A stretch of DNA of 64,000 nt. Source: an uncultured Colwellia sp. (GTDB lineage Bacteria > Pseudomonadota > Gammaproteobacteria > Enterobacterales > Alteromonadaceae). A program made the position numbers and the translations under genes. The notes below the pieces were generated by a model. The model searched no databases. It worked only from the letters and a program-made list of their open reading frames with translations, and had not been told where the DNA came from. The DNA is taken from NCBI GenBank assembly GCA_913062815.1, contig CAJXWZ010000003.1, forward strand, positions 154,887-218,886. The letters are read 5' to 3'. Positions within the stretch are counted from its first letter, which is position 1, and every line of letters begins with the position of its first letter. Of the stretch, positions 19,990 to 29,817 are shown one piece after another.

Positions 19990-21966
19990 TTAGCCTTGGA
20001 GCAGCGATAGTACATTTTGTGTACTTGCATTAGCTTGCGATAACATCGCGGTACCCGCTTGTTGTAATATTTGCGCTTTACTTAACTTGGATGTTTCCGC
20101 AGCAAAATCCGCATCAACAATACGAGATTTTGACGCTGACAAGTTTTGCGATACATTCTCTAGGTTAGAAATAGTTGAAGCTAAGCGATTTTGTACCGCA
20201 CCTAAACCAGCTCGCGCATTAGAAATTTTCTCTAATGCTGCGTCAATGCGTTCAATAGTATTTTCTGAGTTGGCGACTGTTAGTACGCTTAAGCCAGTCC
20301 CAATAGCCGTTGCACTGCCACCAAAGTCAACTAAACCTAATTTTCCTAGAGCTGTATCTTTTGCCGACTCAGAGTTAGCGTTACTGGTTACCGATACATC
20401 TTTGCCTGAAGCACCGGTTAATGTGATTTCACCGCGGGTAACTTGAGTGGCACCATTTGTATTAACAATAACGCCTGCGCTATCATTAAACACATCACCA
20501 ACAACAGTATGAATTGATAAATCACCACCAGATTGTGAGGTAAATATAATCCTACCAGTGGCATTATCTGCTGTAGCGACTACACCTTGAATGCCAGAGT
20601 TATTAATGGTCGCCACTACATCATCTAGTGAAGTTGGCGGTGTTGTTGCTGTTGCAGCAGTAAAATCAATTGATAAACCGTTAATGGTAAATACTGATTC
20701 AATAGCAATTTGTGAAATCAATACTTCATATTGAATTTCAGTGGTTGCTGAGGCAGTTACCCCTGTTTGGTCACTGATTGCGTTAATAGCAAAGGCTTTA
20801 TCTGCTGCTGAAGTACCTGTGACGGCGCCTAAATCAACACCGTTAATCTGAATACCATCTGCACCAGAAATTACTCCGGCAGTCACTTCCCCACCCGTAA
20901 CATTGTCTGACCCTGTCGCGAGGTTAAAGCCAAACTCTTGCAACTGTGTTGCAGAAGCGGTTGTTGCTGTACCTAAACCTAACTCAATTTCAGATTGATC
21001 AGAGCTTGTTAAAGCAATAAAACCATTATAGTTATCATTGACAAGACCTACTTCGCTACCACCTGCGCCAATATCTATACTAGCACCAGTATCATTTGAT
21101 AGCAGTAGAGCTCCACTATTTGAAATAGAAGCTACAACACCTGGAACATCACGGTTAATGGTATCAACCAGCTCATTCATTGAGCCCGTGGCTCCTATAG
21201 CAATAGTGTTTATCACTAAATTAGCTGAAACACCTGACTGATTACCAACACCTTCTACAGTATTATAAGCAGATGCCGAAACACCGGTAATACCTGAACT
21301 AGCATTAACTGCCGTTGCCATAGTTACCGCTCTGTTTGAGCCATTGGCAACTGCACTTAAAGCCACACCGTTAATGGTTACTTCATCTGCTAACGTCGCA
21401 GCATTAGTATTAACACGGCCACCATTTAACTCTCCTAGACCAGATACGGCATTAAGGTTTAAATCCCTTGTAGTTACCGAGTCTATTGAAAACGTTAAGT
21501 TTTCACCCGCATTAGCACCAATTTGTAATGTGGTAGAGCCAACACTGCCATCAAGTACATTTACGCCGTTAAATTGAGTAACATTAGCAATTCTGTCTAA
21601 CTCATCATAAAGCTGATCTACTTCCGCTTGTATCGACTGACGGTTAGATGTTGAGTTGGTATCGTTTGCTGACTGAATTGATAACTCACGAATACGCTGC
21701 AAAATGTTGGTCATTTCATCCATCGCACCCTCAGCGGTTTGCGACATTGAAATACCATCGTTTGCGTTTCGTACTGCTTGGTTAATACCGCGTATTTGCG
21801 ATTCCATGCCTGTGGCAATGGCTAGACCGGCAGCATCATCTTTTGCGCTATTTACACGAAGTCCAGAAGACAAACGCTCCATGGCTTCATTCTGCATCAA
21901 TTGAGATTTATTCAATTGACGCTGTGAATTTAGCGACATTATATTAGTATTAATAATCTGTGGCAT
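19990..21966 (-). CDS. Flagellin (658 aa, paralogue)
   Basis: Second complete flagellin, 658 residues, with the same plan as its neighbour: conserved N-terminal core to about residue 185, a large variable insert, and a C-terminal core ending NVLSLLQG. Many insert blocks are shared (NAVSGLGELNGGR, INGVDLGAVTGTSAADKAF, SGIQGVVATADN), so the pair arose by duplication after the insert was acquired. The rest has diverged, mostly in surface-predicted segments. No sigma-28 box like that of gene 1 is visible upstream. An inverted repeat TGGCAA-CTAA-TTGCCA lies near 22010-22025, so the two genes may be expressed differently. AGGAGC precedes the ATG. Confidence 0.95.
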   Translation of the reverse strand: MPQIINTNIMSLNSQRQLNKSQLMQNEAMERLSSGLRVNSAKDDAAGLAIATGMESQIRGINQAVRNANDGISMSQTAEGAMDEMTNILQRIRELSIQSANDTNSTSNRQSIQAEVDQLYDELDRIANVTQFNGVNVLDGSVGSTTLQIGANAGENLTFSIDSVTTRDLNLNAVSGLGELNGGRVNTNAATLADEVTINGVALSAVANGSNRAVTMATAVNASSGITGVSASAYNTVEGVGNQSGVSANLVINTIAIGATGSMNELVDTINRDVPGVVASISNSGALLLSNDTGASIDIGAGGSEVGLVNDNYNGFIALTSSDQSEIELGLGTATTASATQLQEFGFNLATGSDNVTGGEVTAGVISGADGIQINGVDLGAVTGTSAADKAFAINAISDQTGVTASATTEIQYEVLISQIAIESVFTINGLSIDFTAATATTPPTSLDDVVATINNSGIQGVVATADNATGRIIFTSQSGGDLSIHTVVGDVFNDSAGVIVNTNGATQVTRGEITLTGASGKDVSVTSNANSESAKDTALGKLGLVDFGGSATAIGTGLSVLTVANSENTIERIDAALEKISNARAGLGAVQNRLASTISNLENVSQNLSASKSRIVDADFAAETSKLSKAQILQQAGTAMLSQANASTQNVLSLLQG

Positions 21967-22110
21967 GGTTAGCTCCTATTGTCTTCTTTTCTTTGCCGCT
22001 TTAATTTGCGGTGGCAATTAGTTGCCAGTAAGTGTCAAAAATCAGTGTTATTTTCTTGTTGTACATAAGTTAAGCGAAATACATGCCAACTATAAAAACA
22101 GCGCTACTAA

Positions 22111-23622
22111 TTAGCGTATTAAGTCAAATAAATTTAATCGTTGCAGTTGTACAAATGTTTGCTGAGCAACTTCTAGAGAGGTTTGCTCTATCTGTAAGTC
22201 ACTGATTGCTTGGGCCATATCTAAATCTTCTAGTCTTGACATAGCTGTTTGAGAAACGAGCTTAAACTCTTCGCTGATAGAGGTTTGATTAACTAGTGTT
22301 TGCATTCGAGCACCCACTTGGGAGCGAATATTTACGACATTATCCAGGCCGGCATCAAGTTCTAACTGCGCCATATTTAGCTGCGTTAAGCGCAAGGCTT
22401 CTTGGCTATCGGTGTCACCCGGAATACGTAATGCATCAATGGCACTTTGAATGGTGGCAAAAATGTCGGTATTGCTGCTTGGTGATAAAGTAAACACGTC
22501 TTGATCTAGCGGCTCACCTTTTAGCTTGGTTCTTACGCCATTAAATTCGATACTTTGATCTTGGTAATACTGTGTTGGTGCTGTGTATTTATTCACTTGA
22601 TAACTATCGGCAGCAACAGGAATGCCTTCAACTTCAACTGTCATACCATCTATGGTAATTTGCTGAGCAGTAGCTACGTTTGAATCATATATGGCAGGCA
22701 ATGACGTTTGGCCGTTTATTTGTAGTTCAAACTCACCTGGCGTAGCTGTGGCAATAAAGGCCACATTAACTGAGCTACCGGCATTAGGGTATACGGTTGC
22801 CGGGTCAACATTGGCAATATTTACATCATTTAAATCAACACCGGCAAGTTTTACCGTAGCATTTCCGGCAACTGTTGCCGCTTCAATGCTATAAACACTA
22901 TATTGATTAGGTTGACCGCCACCGGGATCAGTTATGTGAATACTGTATTCTTCACCTTGGAAAGTACTAGCAACCGCAGGGTCAAAAACAACCCCTTGCT
23001 CTATAACTCCAGAGCCGGTATTTGTAGAGCCTATGGTAGAGTTGAATGAGCCATTACCATTTGATAAATTCATCAGCAAATCAAAGCCGTTATCATTGAT
23101 GGCAGCATCAACTCCTGAGCCAACTTGTAACTCACGAATACCCTGATCACCATAGTACTCAACTGTGCCAAATGCGTTTACCTGAAAAGGTTGAGAGTCA
23201 ACTTCATAACCGGCAAAAATATACTCACTATTACCGTCTCGTGTATTGCCAAGCCCCATTAGCTCTTCTTTAAGTGACTCAAGTTCTTGAGCGACGGTAT
23301 CTAAATTATCGGTACTGTAGATGCCATCACCCGCAGAAACTAATAACTCACGTACACGTTGTAATATGTTAACCATCGAGCCCAATGTAGATTCTTCTTG
23401 CGCATTTGCTGCATCTGCAACTTCAATATTTTTCACATATTGTTCGCTTACTGAAATTGTTTGTTTAAGTCGTTGAATTGAAGCTGCTGCAACAGGGTCG
23501 TCGGCACCATGCAATACGCGTTTACCTTCAGTTAAATGAACATTTAGGTTACTGACTTTTGCTTGGCTCTCTAGAATAGATGTTGTATTTCTTTGAAAAA
23601 ATGTTTGTGTTGAAATACGCAC
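22111..23622 (-). CDS. flgL: Hook-filament junction protein FlgL
   Basis: FlgL joins hook to filament, next to FlgK. The 503-residue protein has a flagellin-like N terminus (MRISTQTFFQRNTTSILE, then LTEGKRVLHGADDPVAAASI) and the C-terminal helix pair ending LQRLNLFDLIR. Escherichia coli FlgL has 317 residues. The extra length here is a central beta-rich section containing an FAGYEVDSQPF block. It follows flgK in the same direction, but the 150-base gap contains its own sigma-54 promoter, so it can be expressed independently. Confidence 0.93.
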   Translation of the reverse strand: MRISTQTFFQRNTTSILESQAKVSNLNVHLTEGKRVLHGADDPVAAASIQRLKQTISVSEQYVKNIEVADAANAQEESTLGSMVNILQRVRELLVSAGDGIYSTDNLDTVAQELESLKEELMGLGNTRDGNSEYIFAGYEVDSQPFQVNAFGTVEYYGDQGIRELQVGSGVDAAINDNGFDLLMNLSNGNGSFNSTIGSTNTGSGVIEQGVVFDPAVASTFQGEEYSIHITDPGGGQPNQYSVYSIEAATVAGNATVKLAGVDLNDVNIANVDPATVYPNAGSSVNVAFIATATPGEFELQINGQTSLPAIYDSNVATAQQITIDGMTVEVEGIPVAADSYQVNKYTAPTQYYQDQSIEFNGVRTKLKGEPLDQDVFTLSPSSNTDIFATIQSAIDALRIPGDTDSQEALRLTQLNMAQLELDAGLDNVVNIRSQVGARMQTLVNQTSISEEFKLVSQTAMSRLEDLDMAQAISDLQIEQTSLEVAQQTFVQLQRLNLFDLIR

Positions 23623-23666
23623 AACAGACCTCTACTTGGCATTTATTGGTTTGATTACTTATTCAA

Positions 23667-23683
23667 ATGCAAAGTTGGTGCCA
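23667..23683 (-). promoter_or_regulatory. Sigma-54 promoter for flgL
   Basis: Minus strand TGGCAC-CAACT-TTGCAT is an exact match to TGGCAC-N5-TTGCW, 45 bases before the flgL ATG. Confidence 0.85.
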
Positions 23684-23772
23684 TAGACGCTGTCATAGCT
23701 TTGACAAGGTGTTAAAGACGGGTAGGGATTTTAGTTAAGAGTAAAACTCTAATCTCGAATATCAAAGGCAGT

Positions 23773-25848
23773 TTATCTTACTGCTGCAAGTAAGGTTTCC
23801 ATCAGCTCATCGGCAACAGAAACAACTCTTGCCGCTGCATTATAGGCCGTTTGATACTTTAATAAATTTGCCGCTTCTTCATCAAGGTTAACCCCGGCAA
23901 CTGACGTGACTCTGTTACTTGCTTGTTCATACAAAACTTCTGACGATTGTAAACGTACATCAGCACTACTAGTAACGGTACCTACATCAGCAGTCAACAA
24001 TGCATAATTATCTTGAAAGGTTGAACGACCGCCATTTAAAGTTTTATCGGTTTGAAAGCCTGCCATAACCAAGGAGTTTTCATTACTACCCACACCCGTT
24101 TCATTGTAGTCAAGGGTAAAAGTATAACTATCTAATGCAGCAGTATCTTCGAGTGATATTTCAATATCAAAGCCAGCATGACTCAATGTTTGCTGAGGCG
24201 GCGTAAAAGCTAAGCCTGTTAATGGTGTACCTGCTGGCTCTTCAATAGGCACGCCAGTATTAGCATCAAGAACTTGGTAAGTAAACGTACCTAGCGGCGC
24301 TTCTGTGACTTCTATACGCAGACCTTGGGCAGCCGTCACAGGGTTTGTGGTCACATCTTCAGGTGAAGGGTAATTTACATCATTCGAGCTATTAATCTGG
24401 GTAATTCGCGTTTCACTTATACCCGTGTTCGTAGCACCATCGGTAATCAATATTTGATTGCCTGCCGCGGCTATTAAGGCAGGGTCAGACATTTCAGTAG
24501 TGAAAAGTTGAGCACCTAAACGGGTTGGTCTTAGCTCAAAGCGTTTACCCGTCTGTAAAGGATCGGCAGCATTAACAGAGTCGACATTGATGCTAAAGCC
24601 GTAGTCCGCCACGTTTATATTGGTTGAAACCGATAAATCTTGCGCACCGGCAGCGGGTAGCGTCAGCTGTGTGCCATCATCCATATTAGTCAATTGAAAT
24701 TGCACTGTTTCTGGTGGGCCTGCGGCATAACTTAGTACTGTTAATTCAAAATTATCCGGCGGTAACAAAGACACGTCTTCAATTTGCACGCCTAAAGTTG
24801 CATCACCTAGGCCATCGTTAGTTATTAACGCACGTTGAGCCATAGCAGTTGTGCTATTAACATCATTGAAGAAGTTAGTACCCACTTGCATATTTAAATC
24901 AAGGCCAAGCTGCTGTTGCTCATTGACTAAATGACCGATACCAATGGCTGTTTGTCCTAACTGATTAAATGCTTTATCGAGCACATTATCTCTAAAGTCA
25001 TATAGCGCCTGAATTTTTCCGCCCATGACATCGCCACGTAAACGTTGCACAGAACCATTACTTGTTAACGCTAGCTCTAGTTTAGCATTATCTGTTCTAC
25101 CCACTATTGCTTCTACTTGTAAAGACTCTTGTCCAAGTACTAATGGTTGGCCTGAGCCAATAAATAAATTGATAGCGCCATTATCAAGCTGCACAGTAGA
25201 CACATCGGTATATTCACTGATTTCTAATACTAACCGGTCACGTTGATCTAATAGATCATTAGGTAGTTGACTAGTACCATCTTCCCATACAAGTTGTATT
25301 TGACCGTTAATTTCGGCTAAATTTTGCGCCAAAGCTGTCATTTCTTGAGCAATGTTTTCAACATCATTATTGAGTGATTGATATTGTAGGTCGAGTTGAT
25401 CATGCAACCGAGTAAAGGTTGATGTCATGTTTTGCGATACTTGAATTACATTGTTACGTGCTTCCAATGAATTAGGATTATCAGCGACGGTATTCATGGC
25501 AGAGAAATATTGTGCTAATACATTGGTTATAGAGGTGTCTGAATCTGATACCACCTGATCAACACGGGTAACACTGTTAAGAAAGAATTGGTTGTAACTT
25601 AAATTACTAGTATTGCCTTGTAAATCAGCAAAAGAGAATTGATCAAAGCTTCTGATAACATCATCTATTTGCGTACCTATGCCAGAAAATCCGGTACCAA
25701 ATTCTTGTCCGCCTGAGGTAACTTGAATAGTGCTTTGGCGCGAATACCCATCAGTATTAACATTGGCAATGTTATGGCCAACGGTATCAAGTGCTTGCTT
25801 TGCTACTAGCAAACCTTGCACACCTAGCCCATATAAATTAACACCCAT
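23773..25848 (-). CDS. flgK: Hook-filament junction protein FlgK
   Basis: FlgK (HAP1) forms the first junction zone on the hook. The 691-residue protein has the rod/hook N-terminal motif (LYGLGVQGLLVAKQALDTVG, HNIANVNTDGYSRQ) and the C-terminal motif SSEVLYEQASNRVTSVAGVN, LDEEAANLLKYQTAYNAAA. It is somewhat longer than the 550-650 usual, with added beta-rich repeats in residues 320-600. Gene order flgJ-flgK-flgL is canonical. A gap of 71 bases separates it from flgJ, with no promoter recognised. Confidence 0.95.
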   Translation of the reverse strand: MGVNLYGLGVQGLLVAKQALDTVGHNIANVNTDGYSRQSTIQVTSGGQEFGTGFSGIGTQIDDVIRSFDQFSFADLQGNTSNLSYNQFFLNSVTRVDQVVSDSDTSITNVLAQYFSAMNTVADNPNSLEARNNVIQVSQNMTSTFTRLHDQLDLQYQSLNNDVENIAQEMTALAQNLAEINGQIQLVWEDGTSQLPNDLLDQRDRLVLEISEYTDVSTVQLDNGAINLFIGSGQPLVLGQESLQVEAIVGRTDNAKLELALTSNGSVQRLRGDVMGGKIQALYDFRDNVLDKAFNQLGQTAIGIGHLVNEQQQLGLDLNMQVGTNFFNDVNSTTAMAQRALITNDGLGDATLGVQIEDVSLLPPDNFELTVLSYAAGPPETVQFQLTNMDDGTQLTLPAAGAQDLSVSTNINVADYGFSINVDSVNAADPLQTGKRFELRPTRLGAQLFTTEMSDPALIAAAGNQILITDGATNTGISETRITQINSSNDVNYPSPEDVTTNPVTAAQGLRIEVTEAPLGTFTYQVLDANTGVPIEEPAGTPLTGLAFTPPQQTLSHAGFDIEISLEDTAALDSYTFTLDYNETGVGSNENSLVMAGFQTDKTLNGGRSTFQDNYALLTADVGTVTSSADVRLQSSEVLYEQASNRVTSVAGVNLDEEAANLLKYQTAYNAAARVVSVADELMETLLAAVR

Positions 25849-25919
25849 ATCTAATACTCCGTAACTGTCAGCGTAAGCTGTTCTCTATGGCCTTATGGGT
25901 AATGATTAAACCGACAAAG

Positions 25920-26996
25920 CTACTTTGAAATTAAGTTGCTGACTGTGCGAAGGGTTGCCATAATTTTATTGGCGTATTGTGGGTCTGTCGCATAGCCTGC
26001 TTTTTGTAGACCATGCAGAAATTGTTCCACATTAGTTGAATTTTGTAGTGCATCTTTATATCTATCATTGCCAGAAAGAAAATTGATATAATCGTTTACA
26101 CTATCTTTGAGTGATTGGTACGCTCTAAAGGGAGATGATTTTTTAACCATAGCCCCCTCTTCAAACTCTAAAGTGTCTTTTTGAATTTGTTGTCCAGCCC
26201 AGCGTTCATCCGCTTTAATGTTAAATAAATTGTTTGAACTACTGCCTTGCTGATCTTTTATTATTTTCTGACCCCAGCCAGTTTCTAGTGCGGCTTGAGC
26301 AATAACAACTTGAAAAGGCACGCCCAGTTTTTCTTCCACCGATTTAGCCGGTTCAATAAGCGCAGTAACAAAATCTTTTGGCTCGGCAAACAATGGCGTG
26401 GAAAATTTGACGCTTTGCGGTGTTTCACTTGTATCACTCACCCTGCTATTGCTTGGCGCAAAAGGAATTCTAGTGACATTGTTTAAGGAGAACTGCTTTT
26501 GGTTTTCTGCTGTACTAGGCATGGCAAATGCCTTGGTGTCTGTTTCGAGATTGGACGAGCTTGAATAACTTGCTAACTTAGCTTGCTTTGCAAACGCTTT
26601 AACTTGTTCAAGATTACCATCATTTCGCAATACCGAGCTTGGGGTGAAATTGCCATTGTCCCCGCCCAATTGCCTAACAATGAGTTCAGTTAAACCCAAT
26701 GAGCCTTGCGAAGATAGCTCTACTGCCATTTGTTGATCATGCATGTCACGATAGAACTTAGTAGATTGTGAATTAAACGGGCTGTCAGACTCCAGCACTT
26801 CTTGTGCTTTACGCATACTCTTTAACAGCATTTTCATAAAAATAGCTTCAAATTGCTGAGCCGCTTCTTGCAATGCTGCTTGTTTACTTTCGCTATTCGC
26901 TTCTTTTGATTTCTGACGTATATCGTTCAAGCCAGTCAACTCTAATGAGTTACGTGCCTGATCAAAATGAGCGGTATTTAAAATGCTGTCAGTCAT
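25920..26996 (-). CDS. flgJ: FlgJ, rod cap and peptidoglycan hydrolase
   Basis: The 358-residue FlgJ has two domains. The N-terminal rod-binding domain (about 40-105) shows AAQQFEAIFMKMLLKSMRKA. The C-terminal glucosaminidase domain (about 205-355) shows FVTALIEPAKSVEEKLGVP and AQAALETGWGQ with the catalytic Glu, then NNLFNIKAD. A Ser/Asn-rich linker of about 100 residues joins them. It caps the rod in the periplasm and cuts peptidoglycan for its passage. No signal peptide is expected, because it is exported by the flagellar apparatus. Confidence 0.94.
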   Translation of the reverse strand: MTDSILNTAHFDQARNSLELTGLNDIRQKSKEANSESKQAALQEAAQQFEAIFMKMLLKSMRKAQEVLESDSPFNSQSTKFYRDMHDQQMAVELSSQGSLGLTELIVRQLGGDNGNFTPSSVLRNDGNLEQVKAFAKQAKLASYSSSSNLETDTKAFAMPSTAENQKQFSLNNVTRIPFAPSNSRVSDTSETPQSVKFSTPLFAEPKDFVTALIEPAKSVEEKLGVPFQVVIAQAALETGWGQKIIKDQQGSSSNNLFNIKADERWAGQQIQKDTLEFEEGAMVKKSSPFRAYQSLKDSVNDYINFLSGNDRYKDALQNSTNVEQFLHGLQKAGYATDPQYANKIMATLRTVSNLISK

Positions 26997-27053
26997 AAAG
27001 CTAGTTTTCCAATATTGTCGTTTATTTGCTATTTATCATTCAATTTCAATAAA

Positions 27054-28136
27054 CTAAATAACAATTAATTGACCACGAATGGCGCCAGCTTGATCAAGCG
27101 CTTCTAAAATAGCCATAACATCGCCCGGACCGGCGCCTACTTCATTAATTGCTCTTACTAACGTATCTAAAGTAACCCCTGGATTAAACACAAACATACG
27201 TGCATCTTCTTGAGTTACGTTAACACTTGAGTCATTGGTTGTTTTGGTTTCGCCTTCGGCAAATGCATTAGGTTGAGTCACGCTTTCTGATTCATTAATG
27301 GTTACGGTGATACCACCATGGGTAATAGCCGCAGCGAGTAACTTAACTTCTGAGCCAATAACTATGGTACCGGTTCGAGAATTCACAATAATTTTTGCCG
27401 ATGGCGTAGCGGGTTCAAATTCTAAATTTTCTAATACCGATAAAAAACTTACTCTATCTGCCATATCTCGTGGCGCAGTTACTTGCACAGATGTAGCGTC
27501 AATGGCTCTGGCTGAGCCAGAAATTAAATCGTTAATGGTATCTGATAGGCGTTTTGCAGTAGTAAAATCTGATTGGCGTAAATTAAAGGTAATGTGATCA
27601 CCCATGGAAAAAGGCGATTTAATTTCACGTTCAACTGTGGCGCCGTTAGCAATACGACCAACGGTTGGTGTATTGACTAATATTTTTGAGCCATCTAAAC
27701 CATTAGCACCTAAACCACTTACCACTAAGCTACCTTGAGCCACGGCATAAGTATTGCCGTCAAGCCCCATAAGCATGGTTTGTATTAAAGTGCCGCCTCG
27801 TAAACTTTGGGCACTCCCCATACTTGAAACGGTAACATCAATATTTTGCCCTTGTTTGGCAAAAGCATTTAATTCTGCGTGAACAGCAACCGCGGCAACA
27901 TTTTTAATTTTAGGTTTTAAATTGTCTGGCATGGTAATACCAAAATTACTTAACATGGTTTTAAAGCTCTGCTCGGTAAAAGGGCTTTGTTCACCTGTAC
28001 CTGGCAAGCCGACCACTAAACCATAACCAATCAACTGGTTAGAGCGCACCCCTGCAACATCGGTTAAATCCTTAATGCGTTGCCCGTAACTTGAAAAAGT
28101 TATGATTATTAATAAGAATGTCAGTACTGCTTTCAT
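27054..28136 (-). CDS. flgI: Flagellar P-ring protein FlgI
   Basis: FlgI forms the periplasmic P-ring around the rod. The 360-residue precursor starts with a Sec signal ([18 protein letters not shown], cleavage near 19) and then [20 protein letters not shown], the family signature. [10 protein letters not shown] and the C-terminal [17 protein letters not shown] are also typical. Length and order (flgH-flgI-flgJ) are standard. Confidence 0.96.
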   Translation of the reverse strand: MKAVLTFLLIIITFSSYGQRIKDLTDVAGVRSNQLIGYGLVVGLPGTGEQSPFTEQSFKTMLSNFGITMPDNLKPKIKNVAAVAVHAELNAFAKQGQNIDVTVSSMGSAQSLRGGTLIQTMLMGLDGNTYAVAQGSLVVSGLGANGLDGSKILVNTPTVGRIANGATVEREIKSPFSMGDHITFNLRQSDFTTAKRLSDTINDLISGSARAIDATSVQVTAPRDMADRVSFLSVLENLEFEPATPSAKIIVNSRTGTIVIGSEVKLLAAAITHGGITVTINESESVTQPNAFAEGETKTTNDSSVNVTQEDARMFVFNPGVTLDTLVRAINEVGAGPGDVMAILEALDQAGAIRGQLIVI

Positions 28137-28211
28137 AATATTGCCTATAGAAAAAGTGTAAACTTGCCTACTTCAATTTAACTACCGAGCGTTAAATCGA
28201 CTTTTAGCAGT

Positions 28212-28919
28212 TTACAGTGGCCACCAAGAGCTATTAAAAAATTGCGTTAACCAACCCTGTTCATTTGCATCAGCAAAGCTACCCGTACCCGCATATTGAA
28301 TGCGTGCATTCGCCACTTTTGTTGACATAATAGTGTTATTAGAGTTGATATCTTTAGGGCGAATCACCCCGGTCAGCCGGATATATTCATCACCGTTGTT
28401 TAAGGTGAGCCATTTTTCTCCGCGTATCATCAAATTACCGTTAGGTAACACACGTAAAACATGCACTGAAATATCACCCGTTAAGCTATTACCTTGATCA
28501 GCTTTTGAGTCGCCTTTAAATTTACTGTTTTGATTCACACCAAACTGTAGTGAATTACCATTGATAGTTACGGGAGTACCACCTAAACCTACAACAGCAT
28601 CAAGTACCGAATTATTTTCCTTTTTTAGCTCGGTTTTAGCATTTTTATTTGCTTGGGTACTTTCGCTTAAAATCACCGCAATAATATCGCCAACACGATG
28701 TGCTTTAGAATCAGAATAGATATTATTGACATAGTTTTCTTTAAACAATGAGCCGGTCGGAATAAGCGCCGCCTCTTCTTCTTCTGGTAATATTGGGGCA
28801 AAATCAGGATCGTTTGGCAAAGCCTTACTTAATTCTACCGTATTACTACAAGCACTTAACTGTGCTATAAGCAAAACCGATGCTAAACGTAAGCTGCCTT
28901 GAAATAAGTTAATTTTCAT
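28212..28919 (-). CDS. flgH: Flagellar L-ring lipoprotein FlgH
   Basis: FlgH builds the L-ring in the outer membrane. The 235-residue precursor begins MKINLFQGSLRLASVLLIAQ and has a lipobox LSAC, so it is a lipoprotein. RVGDIIAVILSESTQANKNA and the C-terminal SAGIRYAGTGS-like block (here ARIQYAGTGSFADAN) mark the family. The ATG at 28919 has GGAGG at ideal distance. A longer frame opening at 29009 would run into flgG and lacks a signal sequence, so it was rejected. Confidence 0.95.
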   Translation of the reverse strand: MKINLFQGSLRLASVLLIAQLSACSNTVELSKALPNDPDFAPILPEEEEAALIPTGSLFKENYVNNIYSDSKAHRVGDIIAVILSESTQANKNAKTELKKENNSVLDAVVGLGGTPVTINGNSLQFGVNQNSKFKGDSKADQGNSLTGDISVHVLRVLPNGNLMIRGEKWLTLNNGDEYIRLTGVIRPKDINSNNTIMSTKVANARIQYAGTGSFADANEQGWLTQFFNSSWWPL

Positions 28920-28971
28920 TATCGCCTCCAACTGATGGACTTTAAAAAAGAATAAAAACATTAAAGAGCAA

Positions 28972-29760
28972 CTACAGTTGTTGGTTAATGTAACTAAGCA
29001 TTTCATCAACCGCCGAAATTACTTTTGAATTCATTTCATAAACCCGCTGTGTTTCAATTAGATTTACTAATTCTTCAGTGGTGTTTACATTGGATGTTTC
29101 TAAAGCACCTTGTACCAACATGCCAAACCCTTCTAATGAGGGCACCCCTTCTATAGGCGCACCACTTACTGCGGTTTCGGTGAATAAATTCTGACCGACA
29201 GGTTGAAGGCCGGTTGGGTTGACAAAGTTAGTAGTATTAATTTGTCCCACTACTGCCGGCTCAGCTTGTCCAGGTAGTGTTACCGATACTTCGCCGTCTT
29301 GAGAAACGATTATACTCAATGCGTTATCGGGAATAGTTACTTGGGGTTGTAATAAATAGCCTGAACCAGGGGTTACCATGTTACCTTCTGCATCCATGGT
29401 AAATTGACCATTACGGCTATAAGCGGCATTACCGTCAGGTAATAATATCTCAAAAAAACCTTCACCTTGGATCATAATATCTAAGGCATTATCAGTGGTT
29501 AACATATCACCTTGAGTATGTACCATTTGAGTGGCAACAACTTTGGTGCCTGCACCAATCATTAATCCTGAAGGCGCTTCAGTATCTTGTGCACTACGTC
29601 CACCGGGTTGATTAATATTTTGATAAAGTAAATCTTCAAATATTGTTCGACTTTTTTTGAATCCAATGGTGCTAGCGTTAGCTAGATTATTAGAAATAAC
29701 CGCAATGTCTTTACTTTGCGCTTCTATACCTGTTTTACTGATCCATAATGCTGAATTCAT
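28972..29760 (-). CDS. flgG: Distal rod protein FlgG
   Basis: FlgG (262 residues) forms the distal rod. The N-terminal rod signature is ALWISKTGIEAQSKDIAVIS, then NNLANASTIGFKKSRTIFED. The C terminus has GALETSNVNTTEELVNLIET and QRVYEMNSKVISAVDEML. The family-typical length and the position between flgF and flgH support the call. There is no signal peptide, as expected for a protein secreted through the flagellar export gate. Confidence 0.96.
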   Translation of the reverse strand: MNSALWISKTGIEAQSKDIAVISNNLANASTIGFKKSRTIFEDLLYQNINQPGGRSAQDTEAPSGLMIGAGTKVVATQMVHTQGDMLTTDNALDIMIQGEGFFEILLPDGNAAYSRNGQFTMDAEGNMVTPGSGYLLQPQVTIPDNALSIIVSQDGEVSVTLPGQAEPAVVGQINTTNFVNPTGLQPVGQNLFTETAVSGAPIEGVPSLEGFGMLVQGALETSNVNTTEELVNLIETQRVYEMNSKVISAVDEMLSYINQQL

Positions 29761-29817
29761 ATGTCACCTCAAAAATATTCTTTATGCTTTGCTTGCTCAT
29801 TATTCACTGTACAACAA

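Noticed and set aside
20087..20446. Plus-strand frame inside flagellin gene 2
   Set aside because: Antisense to conserved flagellin core and insert; the Thr/Ser/Ala-rich coding strand generates such frames.
22010..22025. Sigma-54 promoter for flagellin gene 2 (TGGCAACTAATTGCCA)
   Set aside because: GG and GC are separated by 9 instead of 10 bases; kept only as an inverted repeat.
28920..29009. N-terminal extension of flgH
   Set aside because: It would overlap flgG and push the lipoprotein signal 30 residues inward; GGAGG before 28919 fixes the start.
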